64,000 nt of DNA from Sciurus carolinensis (lineage: Eukaryota; Chordata; Mammalia; Rodentia; Sciuridae): contig NC_062213.1 of assembly GCF_902686445.1 (NCBI RefSeq), positions 4,399,241 through 4,463,240 on the forward strand, in the 5' to 3' direction. Of this stretch, positions 36,041 to 48,159 are shown in pieces (positions within the stretch are counted from its first letter, which is position 1; every line of letters begins with the position of its first letter). The notes beneath the pieces were generated by a model. The model did no database searches, had not been told where the DNA came from, and worked only from the letters and a program-made list of their open reading frames with translations. The position numbers were made by a program, and so were the translations under genes.

Positions 36041-38479
36041 GCTGCAAGCTGTGTGGCTTCAGGCTCCATCTAGCCGAGCCGACGGTCGGGTGATGGGGAA
36101 CCGGCCGTGCCGGAGCAAGCTCTGGAGAGCAGGCTACGCCCGGGGAGTCCTGGCCGGGGAAACCCAGCTCTGCCGAGTCTTGCTGGACATTTCACAGGAG
36201 GTACTACCTGTGGTCTCAGCTCCATGAGGCAAACCTGTCACATCTTCAAACTCAAGGGGGAGCCTGCGTGGGGCCGCCTTCCCGAGGGTCACAGCGAGCT
36301 CTCAATCATTTCTTATTTTTGTTTATTTAAGAGCAGAATATTTCTCTTTTAATTGCTGTATGTTTTCATCACTTTTGAGAAGGTAGAAGGCCTGGGTCTA
36401 TCACGTGTCTCTTTACCATGAAGGTCTAATTATTCCCAGCACAGGGTGGCAGGGGTGACAGAAGAATGGTCACCAATACCATTTTCTGGTCACCAGTATC
36501 CTGATTGTCCCCACATCCCTTCCATTCAGACAGCTGGCGAATGCCCAGTGCCTCTGCTCTGTGCCAGGCCCTGCCCCTGAGCATGAGCTGGGGACAGGAT
36601 TTACTCTCCATGCTGCCCAGGAGGCCCACTCTGGCTCTCGGCGGCAGCGTACAGGTGGGAGCACAGACTGCCTTCCCATCTCCTTGGCCTGCTTCTGGCG
36701 CAGCCCCCAGGGGTGTGGTCCTGCCTCTGCAGCCTGCTAACGAGACCTTCAAGATGGACGCAGGGTCCGGCCCAGCAGCAGTCCCTCTTGAGAGCTGTCG
36801 ACCCCTGCCGATTGCCCAGAGGCTCCTGGCGGCACCTGCGCTCCACGGGGATGCGGTGCAGCTGTTTCTGGATCACGTGACGAGCAGTGGTCCAGCTGCA
36901 TACGAAACCCGGATTCTACTAATCAGATTTCCTCTAGTGAAGCAAGGGCGCCCTTATGTGTGGAGCATGGGGCTTCCAAGAGGGGGGACCCTGGCCTGAC
37001 TGCCGCTGGCCCCTTCCCTCACTTGCTAGGTGACCTTGAGTCCCAGAGTGACTTGTTTGCCACTAGTAAAACGATGTCTCCACTCTTGCAAGTCCTCTAG
37101 GTCAGGGAGCAGATCTGACCCACTCCACACCCCAGCTCTGCCCCCTAGGTGCCCTGCTCCTGTGACAGCTGGTGAGTCACACAGCTGCCTCGGCTCATGG
37201 GACCACAGCTGAAGGCTTCACCCCACACGGACACTTGGAAGTGTCCAGCAAGACACACCAGGGCGTGGCATCTGAGGGCGGGACCCAGATAGTTTGGGTC
37301 CATGTCCCCATGCTACCTGTGCCAGCCACCCACAAGCCCAGGCAGGGAGGGCTCTGAGAACTCCAGGGCCGCGTGCCTGAGGCCTCAGCCAGTCCCAGCC
37401 GTAGTCTCCTCTTCCGCCACTGCCTTTGCCTCTTACGTCTCAGAAGCTCTAAGCCGTGTTCCTCCCCTGTCACCTCTGGCAGGCACATCACCAGAACTCA
37501 TCCCTGGGGATGCACCCTTGTATCTTTGGATTTAATCAGAGAGCCATGACACAAATTTCGAGCACCTACTGTCTACAGGGGCTGCGCTGCCCCCTGCCCC
37601 CTTCTCCATCCTCTTGCCACCATGCTGGCGGGGCTGCCGCCGCCTTTCTCTGTTAAAGAAGAGCACGGCTGCTTGCCAACCCAGGCCAGGGTCACAGCAC
37701 AGTGGCAGCTCCAGAGAGCCTTGGCTTTGGCTCTGGCCAGCGGGAGTGATGGTGGTGGTCTCAGGGAATTCCTGTGAGGACTCCTGGAGCTGCAGCTGGA
37801 ATGTGCCCGGCTCAGGCCTGACCCCGCAGCCTGGTGGCCAGGGAAGCTTCTGGAGAGCAGATTTTGGAAGGACAAAGAGGTGGGAGGGGTGATGGGAGGC
37901 CACGTCTACGGATGGGAATGAGAGACTGAGGGCTTGGGACTGACCTGGGACTCCTGGAGGGGTTTCAGCACAGAAGTGCAGGGTCAACCTGTTCAAGAGG
38001 CAGTTCCGGCTGCAGGCGGTAGAGCCGGGACAGTTCAGACACAGGTGGGGAAACCACAGAGGAGCCGGGAGGTCTAAACCAGGCCCATCCGTGTAAAACC
38101 AGAAGAGGAATCCAGACCACCCCTTCCGGGACCCCAGTCTCAGGGCTGGGCCAGTGGTTCCCAAGGTGTGATCCCAGGTCCAAGTGTTGCTGCAGACTTT
38201 GTGCCCAAAGCAGATTCCACAGTTGCATGAGTTTAGAAAATAGTGCTTCTAGCACTCCTGTCTGGGAGACAGAGTTTGAAGGCTCAGAGAATCCTGAATT
38301 CTTCCCTGTTGAAGCCAGTGTTCTCAAACAGAACAGACCTGTTCACATCCCAAAAAAGAGTCTAGGGTGAGCCAAGCTGCCTGCTTTGAGAGGGCTTGCT
38401 CTGGAATCTAACACCACTGGAGGTTTAAAGTGAAGACCTATCCACCAAGGATGCACAGACTCAGTACCACTCTCCCTGT

Positions 38480-38545
38480 GACCTGGGACTGCTAGACACC
38501 TTGGTGCCTCACCTTCCCCATCTGTGAAATGGGTATGATGCTTCT
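38480..38545 (+). repeat. MIR-like SINE fragment
   Basis: TGTGACCTGGGACTG, TGCCTCACCTTCCCCATCTG and TGAAATGGGTATGATG: MIR core in + orientation. Confidence 0.6.
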
Positions 38546-41500
38546 GCGCCCTCTGCTATTTTCAAAGGTGTGAATGTGATTGGAGCAGCAGACAGCTCTG
38601 GCTTCTTCCCAGAAAACTGAACGCACCCTGGCTATTGCTGGCATCAGCCTGGGGCACCTGGCCAGGAGTTCTGGATGCACTGCCTTTGGTTGGTAGCAGC
38701 ATGCTTTCCAGACTCACATGGTGATGTGGAAGGAGCACAGGCCTGGGAGTCTCACTCTCTTACTGCAGGACCAGGATAAACTAACCTCTGGGTAAAACTC
38801 TGGAGAGGCTGCTGACACACCCACGGTGCGTAAGATGAGCAAGGACATAGGCAGCAGACCATAAAACCATGATGTTCTTTATTGTTTAATAAGATGATCT
38901 TGTTTTTACTACAAAAATCGAGGTCCAAGGGGGCCTGGGGCTGGCCACTGCAGGCTTGCAAACAGGCTGTGGAGCCAGCTGATGGACCCAGGGGTCCTGG
39001 GCAGCCTTGGGACCAACTCACAGTGGCTTAAGCCAGAGAGAGAATGCATTTACCCACCCACAGGGGTGGGCCTTGCAAGCAGGTGCCTGCATGGGGTTCT
39101 CAAAGCTCTTCTGCTCTTCCTCCACCTCACAGCTCTGCCATCACATCTTATCCACGCTTCTCCAAAATCAAGAGAAGTTGCCCAGGAATTACACTTATCA
39201 GTTTACTGCCCTCAGGGATGGACATGTGAGCCAAGTCCTGGCCATTCCTGTGGCTCTGGACAGCCTTGGGCTCTGGCCGTACCTGAACCAGGCAGGGCAT
39301 TAGGGCTCCCAGAGCCACACAGATGGGACATCCTGGGAGATGCTATCAACACCCTGGCCCTCTCTGAACTGCCAGCCGCACACACTCTGAGCAACTGCCT
39401 TGGGGGTAGGTGTGCGTGCACAGGGAAGATGGGCAAGACCCGGGCTCCGCTTCACGCAGCATTCGGGTCCAGCTGCAAACCAACATGTATGGAAAGAGTG
39501 GTGTTCGTGTGTGGTGGCCCCGCAAGGACACCCTCCTCCTCCACCCCAGAACCTGCCCTGAGGCCCAGCACCCTGGGGCATGTTGCTTTTGAGCCCAAGA
39601 GCCATAGTTCCAAGGGGACAGAAGAGGGCAAATCGGCTGGCCATTTGTGGCACTGTAAAGTTGGGGTAAGGAAGCTGCTGGTGTCTCTGAGGGAGTGTTG
39701 GACAGAAACCCAGGGAGGCGTGCCAAGCACTGTTTCTGCACGAGAGAAGAATCGCGTGTGATCCTGAGCAGGTGATCCTTTCTTGTTGGATGTTTTCCCA
39801 TCTGCAAAACAAAGGGTTTGGAGTAATTTATCTCTGAAGTCCTTTTCTGTTTTCCTCAAAGGCTGTGTGTAAATTGGAGTTCCGAAAACAGAGTAAAAGT
39901 GGCTCTCCCCAAAGCATGGAATCTGTCCGCGGAGTGCCAGCCCATCCCCCGCTTCAGCGTTTGCCAGTGGGGACAGCCTGGACTATCCCTGCAACCCGGT
40001 TGACTCAACGCTAGACTGGCCTGTGGGTCGGAGTCCAGCGCCCCCTGGTGGCGCCAAAGCTGGCAGGCTGCTCGGGACGTTGCAAAGGCCCGACGGCTGT
40101 GACTCAGGGTGGCACCACTGCAGGGCTGTGCGAGGCCTGACTGGGGTTCCATCGTGGGCAGAGCCGCAGCTCAATTAATTACCAGCTGCTGGGAATCCTT
40201 GTCGCCCGCTTGTGGTGACTCACCCAGCAGCCAGGCTCACTTGCTGAGGGCGGGGGCCTCGGTTTCCAAAATGAATTCTGGGGAGAATGCCTGCTGGGGT
40301 GGGGCTCCCCAACCTCGTGCCAGAGGGTTCCCGCGGACCCAGCAGAGGTCAGACTGCCCAGACATAGCGCACAGCACCAATGTCACTTCCCCCATGGGCA
40401 CCCACCAGCCCTTCAAGTAGTGTGCAGAGCTTTCCTACTGGGTTCCTCTTTGATGCAGAAGGGTCCCAGACCCCTCACCCGAGTCCCTGCATGGCCGGAG
40501 CCTGAGCTCCGCCAGAGGGTTCCACCTGGAGGGAACCTGGAGCTCTCCTGGAGTCCGGGAGTTGCTTGGGAGTGGGGTCTGACTCCCCAGCCTATGCCAG
40601 TCTCCGCCAGGCGTCTAGACCAGGAGTGGGCAGGTGAAGGACCCTGCTCCGAGGTCTCCTTCTCCTCCTTGGCTAGCGTCAGGGGAGGGAGCCTGGCCAA
40701 ATGAGGAGAGCCCGTGGGTCTCGGTCGCTTGGTCCTCCTGATTTGGAACTCCCCCGGTCTAGGGGGCATTCATGTGGGAAAGCCGGGGATAACCTAAAGG
40801 GAGATAAGCGCAAGGGAACCGAGAAGGCCTAAGTGGATAGGAGCAAAAGCTGAGCCTCCTTTCTGGACGCAAGGAATAGCTGTGCCCTGGCCTGAGCGAG
40901 CCTGTGTGCATCGGCTCGGCAGCTGCAGCGCTGGCCCTGAGAGGCGGGCTGCGGCGCGGTGCGGCTGGGGGAGGGGCAGGGTTGCCTTTCAGTCGCACCC
41001 CGCGCCCCACCTTGGGGTACACAGGAGTGCTTCTCAGAAAAGCAACAGGGAGGGCACTGGGTGGGGGGTGCGACGTCCTTTTCTGCTGTCCCTACTCCAG
41101 GAGCGGCAGCCTGTGCTATCTTCAGCGCTTCGGGCAAACGGTTCAGGTTGGTAGGTGCTGGGCCACCCGGGCAGCACCACTCCAAGGGGCTGAGGCGGCT
41201 CTCAGAGCCCCACCACTCTAAGGAGATTATGGCCCGGGCCAGTGACAGGCTCTTGCGCCAAGTGGCTTGCCTGAGGGGTGGGGTACCGCCTGTGCCGCGC
41301 CCCTAGGTGCCCATGGCCCCCTTCCTTCTGCTCCCCACTCTCCACCTGCTCTTTCCTCTCCCTGAAGTCACCAGTCTGCCTTCTCGGGCTGAATCCCCTT
41401 TTCCTCCCCGAGCCCCGGGTCCCTCAAACTCTGCCTGCCACTGCTGCGTGCGCTCTCCGGGGAGCAGAGCTAGAAGGACCCAAACAGCCTCGTTTGTTCT

Positions 41501-42367
41501 CCCATCCCCCGCCAAAATCCGCTAGTGGCTCCGCCCCCCACCCCCACTCTGGCGGCACCCAGCCCTCAACCCTCCCCCACCCCCTCCCTGGCGGCTCTAG
41601 TCGCCTCTCCTGGGCTCCCTCCCTGTGCGCCCTGCGCAGCGCTCGGTCTGCGGCGGGAGCTGCCACTCCGCCTCGCCAGCTGGCTGGGGACCAGGCGGGA
41701 GGTGGCGCGCCCTGGAGGCTGCAGGAGGGAGGGAGGGAGGCCCGGCCTCGGCGTAGCCTGGCCCCCGCCCCCCGCCCCCCCGCGGCCCTCCCGCCGGAGC
41801 GGGGCTGTCAAGCGCAAACACACACGCGCACTCACAGACCAACACACACACTCCGCTCCCTCCAGCGCGCACGCACGCAGCGCCCCAGGCAGACCAGCGC
41901 GGCGGCAGCCTCTCCGGACGCCCAGACGCCGGAGGGCTCAGACCTCGGCGCGGCTGGTGCGTCCGCACCCGCCCGCGCCTCCATCCCGCAGTTCCTCCAG
42001 GCTCGCGGGATCCCTCCCGCCTCCGCCGCCGCTGCCGCCGCGCCCGCCGCCCCCGAAGAAGCTAACTGGCCGGCTGCCGCCGCGCAGTTCCTTGGCGGTC
42101 CCCGAGGTAGCTCCGCTGCGGACCCTGCCGTCCTGGGGCCGCGCCCCGCTCCTGCGTCTTGAAGGCTGAGCAGAGCAAACTTCGCAGATCGGCCAACGCG
42201 CGGCGGACACCCAGCCGTGTCCCCGCGCGCCCAGGTGGGCTCAGGGCGTTCGGACATTAGGGCATCGGGCTGCCTCACCCGTTGCACCTGCTCCATCCCT
42301 ATCCGCTAGCAGGGGACTCTAGAGACGCCACCACTTAGCAAACTTTTCCGCCCCCGGAAGGGGGTGA

Positions 42368-43339
<972 letters not shown>

Positions 43340-45186
43340 TAGCCTCCCTGGGGGCCTCCTGCAGCGCCCCCTGGTCTCTGGGGAGCCCGCTTCTCTAGTG
43401 CGCTTCTGCGCGCATTCCTCGGGGACCCCACCCGATGCTCTCCACAGCGCCGATGTCTGGGCCAGGCGTGTGAGCCCAGAGAGAGTGTGCTGGAGCCCCG
43501 AAGGCGGAGGCGCCACTTTTTCGGAGAGTGGAGCGCTAAGAATAATCCCATCGCAGTCACCCACCCACCCACCGCCCCAACGCGGGCTGTGCCGTTCGGG
43601 GTTCCAAGACTTACACTCACTACCTCTCGGGGAGTTGGGGAGGGCTGGCACTCTAAGTGCCCAGGCGGACTTAGGTAGCAGGAGACTGCTCCTGAGGGTG
43701 GGAGAAACTGACCCTGGCTAGCCTCTGGCCTCCCTTTTGCCTTCTCTGGGGCCAGATTTCAGCCCCCACTCCACGCCCTAACCTGACTTTCTTTGAGCTT
43801 GGACGTGCCTGGCCGGTGGGAGAAGAGTGCACTCCTGCACTTGGGGTGGGGATGGTGGCAGGTGAACTGCTCTTGGATGGAGCTGGATGGCCAGGACAGG
43901 ACAGCACCTGCCCACCCCCCAGGTTGTGACTATGGGCAAGGCGAGTCTGAATATTGCCCAGAAATGAGAACATTCAGCACTGCCCCCCACGAGGGTCCAG
44001 CAGGTGCACTTGGAGTTGCCTGTACATCCCACTCCCAGGACACTTCCCAGCAGGCTGTCTGGTGGATCCCAATGACTGGGGGTTGGGAGACCTCCAGACA
44101 TTCCACTTTGAGACCTGTGGGCATTTGAGCAGGCTGTGTGGCTTTTCTGTGGGTCACACGGCATGCTGCTTCTCTAGGGTATTAGTTGTCCCTCCAGTCC
44201 GTTCTGCCCCTGTGCCCTGGGCTGAGGTCTCCTTCCTCCTGTCCTCTTTAGCCCCTGTGCCTTCTTCCCTCCCTGGACCTCCCCTCTAATTTTCTCTTGA
44301 TATTTTCTTGGTCTGGAAAGCTCTATGTACTGTGGGGGTGGGGAGGATTTCTCTGTACCATATGCAACAGGAAGCACCAGCACAGGACGGCCTGTCTTTC
44401 CTTCTTGGTTGAAAAGATTTTTTAGAGTTTAAACATTTTGTTTTAAATGTTTAATTCATTGGTGCAGGTTTTAATGTTTGGAGAGGAAATCGTCCTTCTG
44501 TCGTCTACGTAATCAGCTTGGCCCCTGCTGGCCCCAAGCCCTCTGCCAGCACCCAAATAGTGAAAAGTTCCTCCCTCCCTGTGGTGTTTCTAGCACTGGG
44601 GAGGGCCAGCTGGTCATCACCGTCATTTCTGTCTTTCAACCGAGGAGGTGGCTGTCAGATGTGCAAGTCATTGGTTCTGGGGACAGGGGCCTGTTTGCTG
44701 GCAAGCAGGACAGCAAGAAATATGCCTGTGGTGCTGGCCTTGCGGGGAGGAGGGAGCCCCTGGTTCCTGAAGGTCTTTTTGTGATCTAGACCCAGACAGG
44801 TGACATGGCTTGCATGCTGGCTCTCAGCAGTGAGCCCAGCACATAGAATGTTTGGCTGCCCCCAGGAGATGAGCAACAGCATCGAGGAAAGAGTTGGAGT
44901 TAAAAACAAGCCCAGAAAGCTTCTAATTTTCTTTAAAAATAAATTGTTGGGACTTGTGAAGTTCTTATCAAGGTGTACTTTCCATTGTTGGTTTCCTTGG
45001 GCAGTTCTGGACATGTGCTTCTAATGGCGAACCTCTGAGGGGGGTCTGTTGGGGCGCAGCGTTGTGGAGGCCGCCATCGATCCAGGGACGGTGGGCTCAA
45101 CCCAGTGCAGCCAGGGGCTCCTGAGGGGCAGACTGACCTTCTTGCTTCCTTGTTGGGTTTTCAGCTGGTTGAAAAGCAGGGTTGGA

Positions 45187-45475
45187 ACACACACACACAC
45201 ACACGCACACGCACACACACACACACACACGCGCACACACACACACACGCACACGCACACACACACGCACACGCACACACACACGCACATGCTTCTTCTC
45301 TTATACACACACTCACTCATACGCTGTGTCACACACCTGTGCTCTCACATACAGTCTCAGTTTCTCATGCACAATCACACACATGCACTCACACTTTCTC
45401 TTACACACAGACATTTGTGCACTGTCTCATGCACACACACACTCATACTCTCACATTCTCTCACACGCGTGCCCT
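45187..45475. repeat. (CA)n microsatellite with CG-interrupted units
   Basis: 45187-45290 is nearly pure CA/CACG dinucleotide repeat; 45291-45475 is a degraded continuation rich in CTCACACA and TCATGCACA. Poly-Cys-Val and poly-His-Thr frames on the two strands are artefacts of it. Confidence 0.95.
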
Positions 45476-45489
45476 GACATAACTGCGTG

Positions 45490-45600
45490 TTAGTGGAAAG
45501 ATACTGCACGTGGAGCCCACAGACCTGGCTTGGAATCTGAATCCTGCTATACTCCTGGGACATCATTTCCTGACTCCCAGCCTCAGTTTCCCTACCTGTC
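45490..45600 (+). repeat. MIR SINE
   Basis: GGAGCCCACAGACCTGGCTT, GGAATCTGAATCCTGC, then CCTCAGTTTCCCTACCTGTC: a clear MIR core in + orientation, though the central part is diverged. Confidence 0.7.
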
Positions 45601-48159
45601 AAAGGGGCAGTGCACAGTGAGTGCTGGCAGGAGTCTCCGAGGGGCCTATGGGATCCCACATGCGCAGTGCGGCACTGAGTGGGTGTACTATCCATGTTCC
45701 TGGACAGTGGCTGACCCAGCCTCACGCTCTTTGGCCTAAGAAGTGTTTAGCAGAAGAGCTCACGTTTATAGAAAATAGAGCACCTTTCCAGTTAATTCTG
45801 TTTGTTTTCTTCTTCTTCTTTTTTTAATATAAATGCAAATTAAGGTGCTCTTAGGTCTAGAACAAAAACCAGCCTCATGCCCTGCCCTCCGAGGAGCTGT
45901 CTCCTGTTGGGCACTGATGTTAATGAGTCGGGTTAATCTTCATGGGCATCATTGTTTTCGATCTAACCTTGAGCGTTTTCTCCAGTGTGCGTCGACTTTG
46001 CGTCCTGGTGCTGGGCGTCTTCAGTGAACGCATCTTCTCAGATGCAGTTATTAGCTCACTCTGTGAAGTGCATTTTAAAAACATATATAATTACCACTTT
46101 GCGTTCAATCTGTGGCTGCGCCTCAGTGAAAGGCTTTGGAGGGAAATTGCACTGAATCCCACCCCGGATCTCCAGGGAGCCCTGGGCACGGCAGCCTGCC
46201 ATTGTGATCACCAGGGGACAGCACCAGTCCAGCCAGCGTGGCAAAGGCAGGAGCAGTCGCATCCCTTACCTGGTTCTGGTTTCCATGCCTCCCCATTACT
46301 GTGTCTGTGCCGGTGCCACTTGTGGCTCCTCTGAAAGGCTTTTATTGTTTAGTTCAAAACTTGCGAAGCCTTAGACCTCTGCACGGGAGACCTTGATCTC
46401 TACCTTGCCGGACCTGTCTGATTAGCAGGGCAGTTTGAGCGCCCCCTCCCAAGGCCTGTCGATGGCAGCGTGGGGCTCAGGAGAGCTGGGAGGGTCTGGG
46501 CGGGGTGTGCGTGCTTTATCTGAATTTGTTCTGCGTAGGCTGAGGTCTCGGTGCTTGTTTAAGGGATTCTGGGTGCCATCTTGTCACTATCTCACAATAG
46601 GCGTTTTAAGCCAAAATTGCACCCCACATTTGGCCTCTCGCGTGGTATGACAGAGGTGGAATCGCCCTGACATTTCTTTCTTCAATCTAATATCTGGGAT
46701 CTAGCTTGCTACCACCTTCAGGACCATTACAGAAGAAGAAGAGATCCGATCTCATCTGCAGAGCTGTGGAGGACAATTGAAAAACTGGTCTGCCATGGCA
46801 GAGGGAGGGGGGGAGACATGGGGTTTTCCTTTGTGGCTACAGTTTGGACGAGGGGCCTCTACTTCCTCTGGCTCTCTGTGTCCATCTTAAACCGGGAGGA
46901 TCACCATTGGAATGGAGGCAACTGGTCAGGACGAGGGTCGCGCCCCAGTGGGGCACTCGGAGAAAGCGCAGGGTCTCTGCACCTGCTCCCAGACGGCGCT
47001 TTTCTAGTCTCAAGCAGAAGGCACACAGACTTCCTGAAGTGGACGGCATTTCCCATTTTGGGGGGTGTAGTTTCTGAAACATGGTTAACACTTGCCAAGT
47101 ACCTGCCCTGCCTCACAAGTGCCACCAGCTTTGGAGGCTCTGGGGGACAGTCTAGATGACATGATAAGGCCTGGCCTTGACAGGCAAAGCTGGGAACCCA
47201 AACATTTGCTTGAAGTGTGGGGACAGCTAAGCCCAGGGACTGCCTTAACCTGTCCTGTGCCAGCAGGCTCTGTGGGCACACACAGCACACCCCTTGTGTG
47301 CCCTTTGAATCCTTACAGATCCTTGTCCTCCAGACGTGACCTGGCCTTTCCCACACCCTCCTGAGCTTGTCCTTGCCCTCCTCCCCTCCCTCAATTCCAG
47401 CCTCTTGATCCCATTCATTCTCCTTTCCACCTGCCCTGTAGGACCCAGCACAGCGCCCAGCACAGGGTGGGCAGCTCGTGAAGGACTGCAGGATGGAGCA
47501 GACCAACCGGGTGGCACAGAGAGAGCACGGAGCAGCCTCACACTTACACATCCCCAGGCTGGCAGGGCACCTGCTTTAGCAGTGAGAGCGCTGAGGCGGA
47601 TGAAGGTGTGTGGCCTGGCTTAGTCTCTCCCTGCCGCACGCTCCACGTGGGGAGCTGTCTCAGGGCCTGGCTGGCCTGGGCAGCTTTCCACCCCGGCCGT
47701 CACCCCCCAGCTTAGGACACCTGCTCCTCTAGCCCCCAGTGAAGGACCCAGACACCCAGTGCACCATGGGCAGGCCCAGGAGGAGTGGGGGTTCTGGGTT
47801 CAAGTCCAGTACGGCAACTGCTGTGCAAAGAATGTGTGAGATGCCCGTGGCTAGTTCCTCTCTCCCAGACGCTCCCTGGACCTAAACCTGGACCAGCCAG
47901 CTCCACAGAGGGCTACTTGGCACCAGGCTCTTCAGGAAACAGCCTGTTGTAGATGTCACGGAGAAGTCAGAGAGTGGGGCAGAGGTGGGGTATCTTAAAA
48001 GAGACATCAGTCCCTAGGTGTCTAGAGACACCCTGTCCAGTGCTCTGAAGCAGAGACGAGACTTGGGCAAAACCCAGAAGTCCCAGATTCCCACTGCCTT
48101 CATCTGCTCTATCCCGGCCCACCTACCGAGAGACCAGTGAGGGCAGAGCAGGTGAGCCC

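Larger units (their letters stand above)
32061..41579. other. Intergenic, distal part upstream of KCNK9
   Basis: No gene recognised. It contains old MIR/L2 pieces (34830, 35200, 35985, 38490). A short AT-rich motif block, CTCAATTAATTACCAGCTGC, lies at 40169-40188 within otherwise GC-rich sequence and could be a promoter-proximal regulatory element (inference). CpG density rises from about 40890. Confidence 0.55.

Noticed and set aside
41278..42296. Frames of 150-290 codons on both strands upstream of KCNK9
   Set aside because: CpG-island sequence lacks stops; the frames overlap each other on both strands and show only Pro/Ala/Gly/Arg-rich low-complexity protein.
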